DNA of 64,000 bases from Streptomyces sp. V2I9 (GCF_030817475.1 NZ_JAUSZJ010000002.1:1727501-1791500); one strand, 5' to 3'; shown: positions 1-8,593, counted from the first letter of the stretch. Notes: generated from the sequence alone by a model not told the origin. A program made the numbers and translations.

Positions 1-2
1 TG

Positions 3-686
3 GCCCAGCGGGCGACGGTGGAGACCCTGGTCGGCCTGGGCGCCAGCCGGGTCGAGCTGGTGGACACCCTGATCGCGGCCGCCGTGGGATGCGGGCTGCC
101 GGTCGAGCAGCCGACCGCCACGATGATCATGGTGTGCGGGGCGGCCACCACCCAGATCGCGGTGCTCTCGCTCGGCTCGATCGTGACCGCCGTACGCATC
201 CCGGTGGGCGGCAACGCGATCGACGAGGCGGTCATCCAGCACCTGCGCCAGCACCACCAGCTGCTGCTCCCGAGCCAGTCGGTGCGCCCGCTCCAGGTGG
301 CCCTGCACGGCAACGGCCTCCAGCTCACCGGCCCCGCCCTCACCGAGATCCACGGCCGCGACGTGGCGACCGGCCTGGCCCGCTCGGTGCAGGTCGACAC
401 CGCCGCTGTACGGCAGGCCATCCACACCCCGCTCACCGCGGTGCTCGACGGGGTGGGGAAGGTGCTGCGCGAGTGCCCGCCGGATCTGGTGGCCGATCTG
501 GCGGATCGCGGAATCATGATGGTGGGCGGCAGCGCGCTTCTCCCCGGCCTCGACCAGATGCTGCGCGACGCGACCGGGATGCCGGTGCACATCGCCGAGC
601 GCCCCGACGCCTGTGCGGTGCTCGGCCTGGGGGCGATGCTGGACGGCAAGATCCAGCCGATGGTCCTCAACCCGCTGGCGGGGTGA
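3..686 (+). CDS. MreB/Mbl-like rod-shape actin homologue, 3' part
   Basis: The first complete codon is at base 3 and the reading frame is open from the window edge, so only the C-terminal two thirds of the protein (about 227 residues) is present. The segment with LVDTLIAAAVGCGLP and VCGAATTQIAVLSLGS matches the second phosphate-binding region of bacterial actins. GGSALLPGLDQML followed by PVHIAERPDACAVLGLG matches the adenosine motif and C-terminus of MreB. MreB proteins polymerise under the membrane; in Streptomyces they act mainly in spore wall assembly. The stop codon overlaps the GTG start of the next gene (GTGA), so the two genes are translationally coupled. A second MreB paralogue (Mbl type) is possible, because Streptomyces usually carries more than one copy and this one is not in an mreBCD cluster as far as visible. 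Confidence 0.85.
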   Translation, partial: AQRATVETLVGLGASRVELVDTLIAAAVGCGLPVEQPTATMIMVCGAATTQIAVLSLGSIVTAVRIPVGGNAIDEAVIQHLRQHHQLLLPSQSVRPLQVALHGNGLQLTGPALTEIHGRDVATGLARSVQVDTAAVRQAIHTPLTAVLDGVGKVLRECPPDLVADLADRGIMMVGGSALLPGLDQMLRDATGMPVHIAERPDACAVLGLGAMLDGKIQPMVLNPLAG

Positions 687-2695
687 GCCCGTCACGCGAC
701 TCGGCCGAGTCCGGCGCGGGCGGGCCCGGACGCGACCCGGTCGAGCCTGAGGGGGGCAGGTCCGGACGCGACCCGGTCGAGCCTGGTGGGGGCGGGCCCG
801 GTGCGGTCGAGCCTGATGTCGGCGAGGCCGGCGCGGCGGGGTCCGGCGCGGATGCCGCCGGGCGGCTGCCGATGCTCCTGGAGGCGGTCCTCGATGTCGG
901 CAGCGACCTGGACCTGGGTTCCACCCTCCAGCAGATCGTGGACACGGCCACCGCCCTGACCGGGGCCCGCCACGGGGCACTCGGGGTGCTGGACCCCGAC
1001 CGGGACCGGGTCGGTGCCCTGTACACCGCCGGAATGACGGAAACGGAACGGCGGCGCCTCGACCTGTTCCCGGACGCTCCCACTGGGAGCCCCGACCCGG
1101 CGCCCGCCGCGATCGGGACCCCCTGTCAGACCCCCGAGCCGTGCCCCGAGCCGCTCACCGCACCGCCCTCCGTCACGCCGCCCGCTCCGGGCGTCGTGGC
1201 GAAACCCGCCCCGGACTCCCCTCCGCAGGACTCCCCGCCCGGCGCGCCGAACCTCGCTCCGGACCGCTCACCCGGCCTCCCGCCGGAGCGGAGCTTCCTG
1301 CGGGCCCCGATCCTCGTACACACCCAGGTGTTCGGCCGGCTCCACCTCTCCGGGAAGCCGTCCGGGCCGTTCACCGACATCGACCTGGCCCTGCTGCGGG
1401 CCCTCGCCGCTCAGGCGGGCATCGCGATCGGCAACGCCCGGCTGTACGGGGCGGCCCGGCAGCGCGAGCGGTGGATCGCGGGGGCGGCGGCCGTCACCAC
1501 CGCCCTGCTGACCGGCACCGACGCGGCCGACGCGCTCATGATGGTGGCCGAACGTGCCCGTGTGCTGGCGGATGCCTCGGCCGGAGTGATCCTCCAGCCC
1601 ACGGCGGAGGGCGGCATGGAGATCGTCACCGCGTCCACACGGGACGACCCGGCGGGCATCGTCGGCACGGTGATCGAGCCCGGTTCCGCCGTGCTGGTGC
1701 AGCTGCTCGGCGGCGAACCGGTCTTCATCGAGGATTCGGCCACCGACCCCCGGATGACCACCGGCGTACGTTCCCGCTTCGGGCCGAGCATGATGCTGCC
1801 GTTGCAGAGCGGCGGGCGGCTCATCGGCACCCTGGCGCTCCCCCGGCGGCGCGGCGAGCGGCCCTACACGGATCTGGACCGGCTGCTGGCGACGCAGTTC
1901 GCCTCGCAGGCGGCCCTCGCCCTGGTACTGGCGGACGCGCAGGCCGACCGGGAGCAGCTCGCGGTGTACGAGGACCGCGACCGGATCGCCCGCGACCTGC
2001 ACGACCTGGTGGTCCAGCGGCTCTTCGCCACCGAGATGATGCTGGAGTCGACCCGCCGCAAGGCCGCCGCCGGGGCGAACGGCAAGGGGGAGAAGACGGG
2101 ACCGGAAGCGGGTTCACAGGCCGGGGCGGGACCGGGGTCCGGGGCCGGTTCGGGCAATGCGGGCGCTTCGGACGCTGGGGCCGCTTCGGGCGCTGGGGGC
2201 AACTCGGGCGCCGGGGCCGACTCGGGCGCCGGGGTGGGCGCGGAGGCCGGGACTGACCCCGGTGCCGGGGCCGGGGCGGAGGCCGGCGACCTGCTCGGCC
2301 GGGCGGTGGACGAGCTGGACTCCACGATCCAGGAGGTCCGCACCGCGATCTTCGCCCTCCAGCAGCCGCCCGCCGAAGCCCCGGCAACCTTCCGGGGCCG
2401 GGTACTGCGGGAGACCGGCGGCGCGGCGGCGCTGCTCGGCTTTCCGCCCTCGGTGCGGTTCACCGGCGCGGTGGACGCGCTGGTGGGCGAGGAGACGGGC
2501 CGGGAGCTGCTGGCCGCCCTGCGCGGGGCGCTGGCCGCCGCGCACCGCAGGCCGGGGGTCTCGGCCGTCGAGGTGGAGGTGGACGCCACGGTCCGGCTGC
2601 CGGACGGGCGGGACGGGGTGCGGCTGGTGGTCGCGGACGACGGACGCGGCGAGGACGGACGGCCGACGACGGTGACCTGGCAGTCCCCGCTCTGA
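683..2695 (+). CDS. GAF-domain histidine-kinase-like protein with degenerate ATPase
   Basis: This 670-residue cytosolic protein starts at the GTG that overlaps the mreB-like stop. It has two GAF-like regions (about 61-256 and 260-420) and a HisKA_3-type dimerisation helix with H-box IARDLHDLVVQRLF, the putative phosphoacceptor being His440. The second helix (LLGRAVDELDSTIQEVRTA, about 537-555) resembles DevS/NarX-like kinases. Two low-complexity insertions are visible: a Pro-rich one within GAF1 (131-203) and a Gly/Ala/Ser-rich one (463-535) between the two helices of the dimerisation hairpin. The ATPase domain is poor. The N-box reads ALAAAHRR where an Asn is expected, and after the G1-like DDGRG the protein stops within about 17 residues, without the second glycine box. 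No response regulator gene is adjacent. It may be a pseudokinase or scaffold. Confidence 0.85.
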   Translation: MSPSRDSAESGAGGPGRDPVEPEGGRSGRDPVEPGGGGPGAVEPDVGEAGAAGSGADAAGRLPMLLEAVLDVGSDLDLGSTLQQIVDTATALTGARHGALGVLDPDRDRVGALYTAGMTETERRRLDLFPDAPTGSPDPAPAAIGTPCQTPEPCPEPLTAPPSVTPPAPGVVAKPAPDSPPQDSPPGAPNLAPDRSPGLPPERSFLRAPILVHTQVFGRLHLSGKPSGPFTDIDLALLRALAAQAGIAIGNARLYGAARQRERWIAGAAAVTTALLTGTDAADALMMVAERARVLADASAGVILQPTAEGGMEIVTASTRDDPAGIVGTVIEPGSAVLVQLLGGEPVFIEDSATDPRMTTGVRSRFGPSMMLPLQSGGRLIGTLALPRRRGERPYTDLDRLLATQFASQAALALVLADAQADREQLAVYEDRDRIARDLHDLVVQRLFATEMMLESTRRKAAAGANGKGEKTGPEAGSQAGAGPGSGAGSGNAGASDAGAASGAGGNSGAGADSGAGVGAEAGTDPGAGAGAEAGDLLGRAVDELDSTIQEVRTAIFALQQPPAEAPATFRGRVLRETGGAAALLGFPPSVRFTGAVDALVGEETGRELLAALRGALAAAHRRPGVSAVEVEVDATVRLPDGRDGVRLVVADDGRGEDGRPTTVTWQSPL

Positions 2696-2860
2696 CCAGG
2701 GCGCGCCGACTCCGCGAGCAAGCTCGGTTCCGGAGCGGCGGGCGCGGCGCTTCGACACCGCGGGCTCAGCGCACCGGAGCGGCGGGGCGGCGGGCGCGGC
2801 GCTTCAGGCCGCAGGCTCCGTGCAACGGCCCCGCAGGCTCCGCGCAACGGCCCCGCAGGT
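2696..2860. repeat. Short GC-rich direct repeats between genes
   Basis: The spacer between the kinase-like gene and the Lrp-type gene contains two imperfect direct repeats: GGCGGGCGCGGCGCTTC (near 2738 and 2789) and GCAACGGCCCCGCAGG (twice near 2822-2860). No gene or clear terminator is seen. The repeats may come from local slippage. Confidence 0.4.
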
Positions 2861-3292
2861 TCAGTGCTTCGGGGCCGCGCGCAGGGCGATCCGGGTGGTG
2901 GAGTGGGCGACGCCCGCCTCCCGTTTCAGCCGGCGCAGCAGGGTGTCCAGCGCTCCGGGGTCGGCGGCGGTGGCCCGCAGGAGGTAATCGTGGCCGCCCG
3001 TCAGGTGCACCACCTCGGTGATTCCGGGCAGCATCAGCACCGAGCGCTCGAACTCTTCGTTCGTCGTGTCGAGCCGCAGCGTCACATCGATGAAGACCAC
3101 CAGGCCCGAACGGGTGTCGGCGGCCGGGTCGACGATCACGGTGAAGCCCCGGATGACCCCGTCGCGGCGCATGCGGCGGACCCGGTCGCCCGCAGCGTTG
3201 GCGCTGAGCCCCACGCGTGCGCCCAGATCCCGGTACGAGATGCGGGCGTCCTCCTGGAGGATGCCGAGGATTTCCCTGTCCAGCCGATCCAT
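2861..3292 (-). CDS. Lrp/AsnC-family transcriptional regulator
   Basis: The 143-residue length is typical of the family. An N-terminal winged helix-turn-helix (LDREILGILQEDARISYRDL then VGLSANAAGDRVRRM) is followed by the AsnC ligand-binding domain (RAM), with VHLTGGHDYLLRATAADPGAL as its recognisable core. Proteins of this type bind amino acids or related metabolites and form octamers that wrap DNA. The gene is transcribed away from the matB-like gene, with 190 bp between their starts, so it could control that divergent operon. This is inference from position only. The ligand cannot be named. Confidence 0.9.
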   Translation of the reverse strand: MDRLDREILGILQEDARISYRDLGARVGLSANAAGDRVRRMRRDGVIRGFTVIVDPAADTRSGLVVFIDVTLRLDTTNEEFERSVLMLPGITEVVHLTGGHDYLLRATAADPGALDTLLRRLKREAGVAHSTTRIALRAAPKH

Positions 3293-3469
3293 ACGGCGAT
3301 TGTCCCAGCTTGCGGCGATATCGGCCGAGTGAGTTCCGTACGGACCGGCACACAGGGGGCCGCACGGTTCGGCCGGACACCGCCCGGTCCGGACCGGTGA
3401 CGACCGGGCCGGGTACGTGACGCTCCCCTCATAGGCGCCGGAGTCCGAGCGGGGGCCGATGCGACGGCC

Positions 3470-3475
3470 TAGGCT
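3470..3475 (+). promoter_or_regulatory. -10 hexamer of a leaderless promoter (TAGGCT)
   Basis: TAGGCT lies seven bases before the GTG at 3483. This is the usual spacing for a leaderless transcript in Streptomyces. No ribosome binding site is present upstream of that GTG, which supports it as the start. Confidence 0.55.
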
Positions 3476-3482
3476 TCCCGGC

Positions 3483-5243
3483 GTGACCTCCCCCCTTCTC
3501 CCCGCGCTCCAGTCCCCCGCCGGCCCGGCAGCCTCGCGGGAGGCCGTCCGCTTCGGCGACCTCTCCCTGAGCTACGGCCGGCTGGCCGAGGCGTCCGCCG
3601 CACTCGCCGCCCGTATCGCGGACGCGGGCCGGGTCGCCGTCTGGGCCACCCCGACGCCGGAGACGGTGATCGCGGTGGTGGCGGCGCTGCACGCCGGAGT
3701 CCCGGCCGTGCCGCTCAACCCGCGCACCGGGGAACGGGAGTTGGCACACATCCTGGCCGACAGCGCCCCCACGGCCGTACTGGCGGGTCCGGACGACGCG
3801 CTGCCGGCCGCGCTGGAGAAGCTGCGGCGGGTGACGGTGGACGCACGGGCCGCGGCGGCGCCCGAACCCGGGGAACGGTACGCGCGGGGCGCGGCGGACG
3901 CGGCCGGTCCGGTGGCCTTCGGCGCACCGGGGGACGCGGACGAGGGCGGCCCGGCGGCACCGGTGACCCCGGCCGCGACGGGCGACACGGCCGACTCCGA
4001 GTCGCCCGCCCTGATCGTCTACACCTCCGGCACCACCGGGCCGCCGAAGGGGGCCGTCCTGCCCCGCCGGGCCATCGCCGCCTCCCTGGACGCACTGGAG
4101 GACGCCTGGGGCTGGACCGAGGACGACGTCCTGGTCCACGCGCTGCCGCTGTTCCATGTGCATGGGCTGATCCTGGGCGTGCTCGGCCCGCTGCGGCGCG
4201 GCGGCTCCGTACGGCACCTGGGGAAGTTCTCTCCGGAGGGCGTGGCGCGGGAGCTGGGGTCGGGCGGGACCATGCTGTTCGGGGTCCCGACGATGTACCA
4301 CCGGCTGGCGGAGCTGCTGGACGGGACCGACCAGCCTTCCCCGGCGGACGGACGGACGAACCCGGCGCCCCCGGCGTTCTCGGCGTCCCAGCCCGCCCAG
4401 GCGTCCCAGGCGGACGGTCGGACGGGCCGGGCGGACAGTCGGGCGGGCCGGGCGGCGTGGCCCGGCGGAGCCCCCGAGGCATCGGTGCCGTCCGCCCCCG
4501 GACCGGACGCCTGCGGAACACCGGCCGGTGCGCTGGCGGCGGCGCTGGCCGGGGCCCGGCTGCTGGTCTCCGGTTCGGCGGCGCTGCCCGTGCACGACCA
4601 CGAACGCATCGCGGCGGCGACCGGGCGGCGGGTGATCGAGCGGTACGGGATGACGGAGACCCTGATGAACACGGGTATCCGGGCGGACGGGGTCCCGCGC
4701 CCCGGCACGGTGGGTCCGCCGCTCGCCGGGGTGGACCTGCGCCTGGTGGAGGACGACGGCACGGTGCTCGACGCCCCCGGCTCGATCGGTGAGATCCAGG
4801 TCCGGGGCCCGAACCTGTTCACCGGCTACCTCAACCGGCCCGACGCCACCGCCGCGGCCCTCACGGCGGACGGCTTCTTCCGTACGGGCGACGTCGGCAC
4901 CGTGGACGAGGACGGCTACGTCACCCTCGTCGGGCGCAAGGCCACCGACCTGATCAAGAGCGGCGGCTACAAGATCGGCGCGGGCGAGATCGAGAACGTG
5001 CTCCTGACCCACCCCGGAGTCCGGGAAGCGGCCGTGACCGGCGAGCCGGATCCGGACCTCGGCGAGCGGGTCGTGGCCTGGGTGGTCGCGGTTGCGCCCG
5101 ACTCTCCGCCCTCCGTTGAGGAGTTGGCGGGTTACGTGGCGGCCCAACTCGCCCCGCACAAGCGCCCGCGCACCGTGCGCTATCTGGACGCCCTGCCCCG
5201 CAACGACCTGGGCAAGATCATGAAGAGGTCGCTCCGTGCCTGA
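3483..5243 (+). CDS. matB: Malonyl-CoA synthetase (MatB-type acyl-CoA ligase)
   Basis: This member of the adenylate-forming family (586 residues) probably converts malonate, or methylmalonate, plus CoA and ATP into the acyl-CoA, supplying extender units for fatty acid and polyketide synthesis. Motifs: phosphate-binding loop TSGTTGPPKG (181-190), RYGMTE (387-392), TGD (468-470), the hinge region KATDLIKSGGYKIG, and the C-terminal catalytic lysine in NDLGK (Lys578). The wording around SGSAALPVHDHERI and MTETLMNTGIR is as I remember it in Streptomyces MatB. The protein is about 100 residues longer than usual because of low-complexity inserts at about 127-172 and 283-346. The start is the leaderless GTG; an in-frame ATG 24 bases upstream has no signal. 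The gene overlaps the next by 8 bp. Confidence 0.88.
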   Translation: MTSPLLPALQSPAGPAASREAVRFGDLSLSYGRLAEASAALAARIADAGRVAVWATPTPETVIAVVAALHAGVPAVPLNPRTGERELAHILADSAPTAVLAGPDDALPAALEKLRRVTVDARAAAAPEPGERYARGAADAAGPVAFGAPGDADEGGPAAPVTPAATGDTADSESPALIVYTSGTTGPPKGAVLPRRAIAASLDALEDAWGWTEDDVLVHALPLFHVHGLILGVLGPLRRGGSVRHLGKFSPEGVARELGSGGTMLFGVPTMYHRLAELLDGTDQPSPADGRTNPAPPAFSASQPAQASQADGRTGRADSRAGRAAWPGGAPEASVPSAPGPDACGTPAGALAAALAGARLLVSGSAALPVHDHERIAAATGRRVIERYGMTETLMNTGIRADGVPRPGTVGPPLAGVDLRLVEDDGTVLDAPGSIGEIQVRGPNLFTGYLNRPDATAAALTADGFFRTGDVGTVDEDGYVTLVGRKATDLIKSGGYKIGAGEIENVLLTHPGVREAAVTGEPDPDLGERVVAWVVAVAPDSPPSVEELAGYVAAQLAPHKRPRTVRYLDALPRNDLGKIMKRSLRA

Positions 5244-6687
5244 CGAGAACTCCGGCCCGGCGACGGGCCGGGAGATGATCACGCTGCTCACCGGCGCGGC
5301 GGGCTTCACCGAGCACCGCCCGCCGCCACGCCCCCAGCCGCCGGACGGCCCACTGGGCTGGGCGGGGTACGACGCGGCGCGCGAACGTGCCGCGGCCCGG
5401 ACCGGCGAGGAAGAGTCGGTGGTGTACGGCACCGGGGCCGTCGGGGGCCGGTCCTGCGTCCTGATCTCCTTCGAATTCGGCTTCCTGGGCGGTTCGTTGG
5501 GCGGAGCGACGGGTGACCGGCTGGCGGCCGCATACGAACTGGCCCTGATCCGGCGGCTGCCCCTGCTCGTCCTGGTCGCCACCGGGGGCAGCAGGATGCA
5601 GGAGGGCATGATCGCGCTCACCCAGCTCCAGCGGGTGGCAGCCGCATCCGTCCGGCTGCGCGCGGCCGGACTCCCGCAGATCGCGGTGGTCCGCGACCCG
5701 TCGACCGGCGGCGGCTGGGCCACGGTGGGCGCGGGCGCCGATGTGGTGCTGGCGCTGCCGGGCGCGCAGATCGGCTTCGCCGGTTCGCGGGTACGGCCGC
5801 CGGACGCCGACCCGTACGCGTACAGCGCCGAGGGCCAGTTCGCGGCGGGCCAGGTGGACGCGGTCGTCCCGGCCGGGGCACTCGCCGCCGCGGTGGGGCA
5901 CTGGCTGCACGCGCTCGGCCCGCACGAGGACCTCCCGGCCGCCCCGTTGCCGCGCGCGCTGTCGGCGTCCGGTACGGAGGACGAGGAGCGGACGCCGACC
6001 GACGCCGGGGCGGCACCGCTCGAACCAGCGGTGCCACAGCTTCCGAACCCGGAGCGGGAGGGGGCGACCGGGCTTCCGGAGACCGGGCGGGAGGCGGTGG
6101 CGCGGGCCCGCGATCCACGACGGCCACGCGCCGAGGCGTACCTGGCCGACTACTTCACCGTACGGCTCCCCCTGCACGGGGACCGGGCCGGCGGCACCGA
6201 CGCGGGGCTGCTGTGCGGTTTCGGGCTCCGCGCGGACGGGCGGTCCGTGGCGTACGTCGCCCAGTGCGGCACGCCCACCCGCCCGGCCGGTTACCGTGCG
6301 GCGGCCCGGACCGTCCGGCTGGCGGACCGCCTCGGCGTCCCCGTCCTGACCCTGGTCGACACTCCGGGGGCGGCCAACGACGCCGAGGCGGAACGGGCGG
6401 GCGCGGGCGCGGCCATCGCGGACGCCTTCGCGGCGATCGCGGCGGCTCGGGTGCCGGTGACGACGCTGGTGATCGGCGAGGGCGGCTCGGGCGGGGCGCT
6501 GGCGCTCGCTGCACCGGGCAACACCCATGTCACGGCGGACAGTTACTTCTCCGTCATCGCCCCGGAGCTGGCCGCGGCGATCCTCAAGCGTCCGGCATCG
6601 GAGACCGCCGCCACGGCCGACCAGCTGCGGCTGCGCCCGCAGGACCTGGTGGAGCTGGGCGTCGCCCGCTCGATCGTCACCCGGTAG
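5236..6687 (+). CDS. Fused AccD/AccA-like acyl-CoA carboxyltransferase
   Basis: This 483-residue protein combines both halves of a biotin-dependent carboxyltransferase. The N-half resembles the beta subunit (FEFGFLGGSLGG, VATGGSRMQEGMIALTQ, about 60-225). The C-half resembles the alpha subunit (LVDTPGAANDAEAERAG, IGEGGSGGALALA, APELAAAILKRP, about 290-480). They are joined by a Pro/Glu-rich linker. The zinc ribbon normally at the start of bacterial AccD is absent. Its start lies inside the 3' end of matB, so the two are co-translated and likely share a malonyl-CoA-related role, either carboxyl transfer or the reverse reaction as in malonate decarboxylase. No biotin carboxylase or biotin carrier gene is nearby, so partners would have to be supplied from elsewhere. 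Confidence 0.82.
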   Translation: MPDENSGPATGREMITLLTGAAGFTEHRPPPRPQPPDGPLGWAGYDAARERAAARTGEEESVVYGTGAVGGRSCVLISFEFGFLGGSLGGATGDRLAAAYELALIRRLPLLVLVATGGSRMQEGMIALTQLQRVAAASVRLRAAGLPQIAVVRDPSTGGGWATVGAGADVVLALPGAQIGFAGSRVRPPDADPYAYSAEGQFAAGQVDAVVPAGALAAAVGHWLHALGPHEDLPAAPLPRALSASGTEDEERTPTDAGAAPLEPAVPQLPNPEREGATGLPETGREAVARARDPRRPRAEAYLADYFTVRLPLHGDRAGGTDAGLLCGFGLRADGRSVAYVAQCGTPTRPAGYRAAARTVRLADRLGVPVLTLVDTPGAANDAEAERAGAGAAIADAFAAIAAARVPVTTLVIGEGGSGGALALAAPGNTHVTADSYFSVIAPELAAAILKRPASETAATADQLRLRPQDLVELGVARSIVTR

Positions 6688-6738
6688 CCGACCGTGCCGT
6701 GCGGGCGGCCGGCGGGTCGCCGTGGCGTACGGCGTCGG

Positions 6739-7704
6739 TCACTCGTGGTAGGCGGAGTGGATCCGGTCCAGACGGCCCGCGCGCAGGTCGGCGTAGCTGA
6801 CCATCCAGGCCAGGGTGCCCTCGGCCTGACGCCAGAAGGCGCCCGCGGCGACCTCGGCGAGGCACAGCCACGGTTCGGTGTGCTCCATGTGGCAGAAGTC
6901 CGGCACATACCCGTTGCCGATCGCCGCGGTGAGGGCCTGCAGGTGCAGCTCCTCGAACCTCTCCGGCGCCTCCCTGACGAGGGGCACGGCCTCTTCCCGC
7001 AGGGCGGCGAGGACGTCCCCCTGGTCGGTGTCCCATCCGTGGGGGTTCAGTTCGGCCCCGCGCAGCTTCAGGTCGCTCTCGTGCCGGCCCGGCGACGCCG
7101 GGTGGGGGACCCGCGACCGGTACTCCTCCAGGGCGGCCACGAGCAGGGGGTCCAACTGCCAATCCGGAACGAGGTCGCCGGGAGTCTCCCCCTCGGCGGG
7201 TTCCTCCTCGACCCAGGTCTCGCCGAGGACGTCCCACTCGGCGGGTTCCGTCAAGATCAGGGTCTTGCGGCTCAGGAGGTCGAACGGCTCCACCGCCTCC
7301 TCCACACCGTCCCCTCTGAAGACGGCGGGGTTGGCCCGCTCGACCATCTCGGCGCCGGGGGGCACGTAGACGACCGACAGCGGATCGTCGTCGGCCTGCC
7401 AGTAGTCCGATGCGGAGAACAGCAGCAGGTGGCCCTCGCGGGTGACCCAGTCGTCCAGAGGCTGCTTCGGTATCGCCGCCAGATCGAGGCAGGCCACGAA
7501 CTGGGTCCCCCACTCCCAGGGGACGTCCACCGGCATCCGGGGGAGCCCCCCGGCATAGCCGACCACGCGGTCGTCGGGGCCGGGGTCGTCGTAGATGCCC
7601 TCGATCCCGACCGCCGGCTGGACGTGCCACAGAATGCGGGTGATGGCGTCGTCGGACACTCCGTACTGACGGGCGTGCGCCCGGAACTTCTCTGCGTAGG
7701 ACAT
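6739..7704 (-). CDS. DUF1963 (YwqG-like) protein, copy 1
   Basis: This cytosolic protein of 321 residues has no signal peptide. It has the features of the DUF1963 family: VVGYAGGLPRMPVDVPWEWG near the N-terminus, FVACLDLAAIP, GHLLLFSASDYW, and a C-terminal LAWMVSYADLRAGRLDR segment. Family function is unknown; some members are proposed to act in stress or toxin-immunity contexts. The start is the ATG at 7704 preceded by GAGGA; an in-frame extension upstream lacks a signal. It is a diverged paralogue of the gene at 8886-9746, with the shared N-terminal pattern GVSDD/E followed by VQPA and a shared C-terminal A-R-LDR. The two point away from each other around a decayed region. Confidence 0.8.
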   Translation of the reverse strand: MSYAEKFRAHARQYGVSDDAITRILWHVQPAVGIEGIYDDPGPDDRVVGYAGGLPRMPVDVPWEWGTQFVACLDLAAIPKQPLDDWVTREGHLLLFSASDYWQADDDPLSVVYVPPGAEMVERANPAVFRGDGVEEAVEPFDLLSRKTLILTEPAEWDVLGETWVEEEPAEGETPGDLVPDWQLDPLLVAALEEYRSRVPHPASPGRHESDLKLRGAELNPHGWDTDQGDVLAALREEAVPLVREAPERFEELHLQALTAAIGNGYVPDFCHMEHTEPWLCLAEVAAGAFWRQAEGTLAWMVSYADLRAGRLDRIHSAYHE

Positions 7705-7774
7705 GTGTTCATCCTCGCGCCTCCCACTGACAGTTCCGTCGCCGAGGGAGTCGGCCGATCGAAGGGGACGGGCG

Positions 7775-7950
7775 CTACGGCTGCGGGTCGCGCGCGTCGT
7801 AGCGGGCGAAGGCGCGCCACCTTCAGGGCGAGCAGGGCCACGGCCGCCACGCACGCGACGCCGCCGGCGGTCGCCGCCGCCGGGGAGACGGCGTCGGGGA
7901 GACGGCGTCGGCGACCGAACCGGCCACGAAGTCCCCGACCGGGGCCCGCC
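7775..7950 (-). pseudogene. Remnant of an MFS transporter C-terminus
   Basis: On the minus strand the segments PVGDFVAGSVADAVSP and AAATAGGVACVAAVALLALK read like the last transmembrane helix region of a drug-efflux MFS protein, but in different frames. Between them GGGGAGACGGCGTC is tandemly duplicated (7882-7895 and 7896-7909). Deleting one 14-bp copy joins the two segments into one continuous frame ending in ARLRPLRR. No upstream part of a transporter is left. The assignment is an inference from sequence character; the duplication and frame restoration are directly visible. Confidence 0.45.
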
Positions 7951-8152
7951 CGCGACGACGACGACGAACGACGTCCGACGCCATCACCCGGGGCCGCCCC
8001 CTCCCCGCCGACAGGGCGCCGTGGCCGCACCGGTGGCACGTGGGGCCGAGCGAGGAGGTGAGCGTGCGGTTCACCGGAGGCCAGTGGGGCGACGGCGTTC
8101 CACCGCCGGACCGGCAGAGGGCCGGTCCGCTCGCAGTACGTCGGAGGACGGG

Positions 8153-8593
8153 ATGCACAGGGTGAAGAGAATCAGGACTGCCGTCGTCGCCGTCGCCGCC
8201 ACGGCGGGGCCGGCCGTGTCCATCACGCCGGTCCGGGCGGCCGCCATCCGCACGGCCGGTGGCAACGGCAAGTACCTAGGCAAGTACGGCGTGACCAGGC
8301 ACGACCTGCCGAACGGCGAGGACGAACAGTTCCTGGTCGGCACCGACTACGCGGTGGGGACGCGCTGGACGAAGAACGGCAGTTGGACCCGGTGGACGTC
8401 CCCGGGCAAGCCCGACCCGCTCGGCAAGGCCAACGCGGCGAGCTCCATCACGGTGACGGACTCGGACACGCACCCACCGGGCCAGTTCCGCACGAACATC
8501 TACCTCACGAACACCAACGGCGCCTTCGTGGGCAAGACGCGCCCCGACCTCGGTACGTCCTGGCAGCCCTGGGACCACCCCAACTGCTGCTGA
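8153..8593 (+). CDS. Small secreted protein of unknown function
   Basis: This 146-residue protein has a basic start (MHRVKRIR), a hydrophobic stretch (TAVVAVAATAGPAVSI) and a probable signal peptidase site after PVRA or RAAA, so it is likely exported. The mature part is rich in Gly, Asn and Thr, with the repeated character GKYLGKYGVTRHD, TRWTKNGSWTRWTSPGKP and TNTNGAFVGKTRPDLG, and ends in CC. I do not recognise the family. A GGAGG ribosome binding site lies 5-9 bases before the ATG. It sits between the two DUF1963 genes and the MFS remnant. Confidence 0.65.
   Translation: MHRVKRIRTAVVAVAATAGPAVSITPVRAAAIRTAGGNGKYLGKYGVTRHDLPNGEDEQFLVGTDYAVGTRWTKNGSWTRWTSPGKPDPLGKANAASSITVTDSDTHPPGQFRTNIYLTNTNGAFVGKTRPDLGTSWQPWDHPNCC

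Noticed and set aside
89..682. Open frame upstream of the kinase-like gene that would extend it by about 198 residues
   Set aside because: It lies inside the mreB-like gene in another frame, is an Arg/Pro/Gly-rich shadow, and the overlapping GTG at 683 is a good coupled start.
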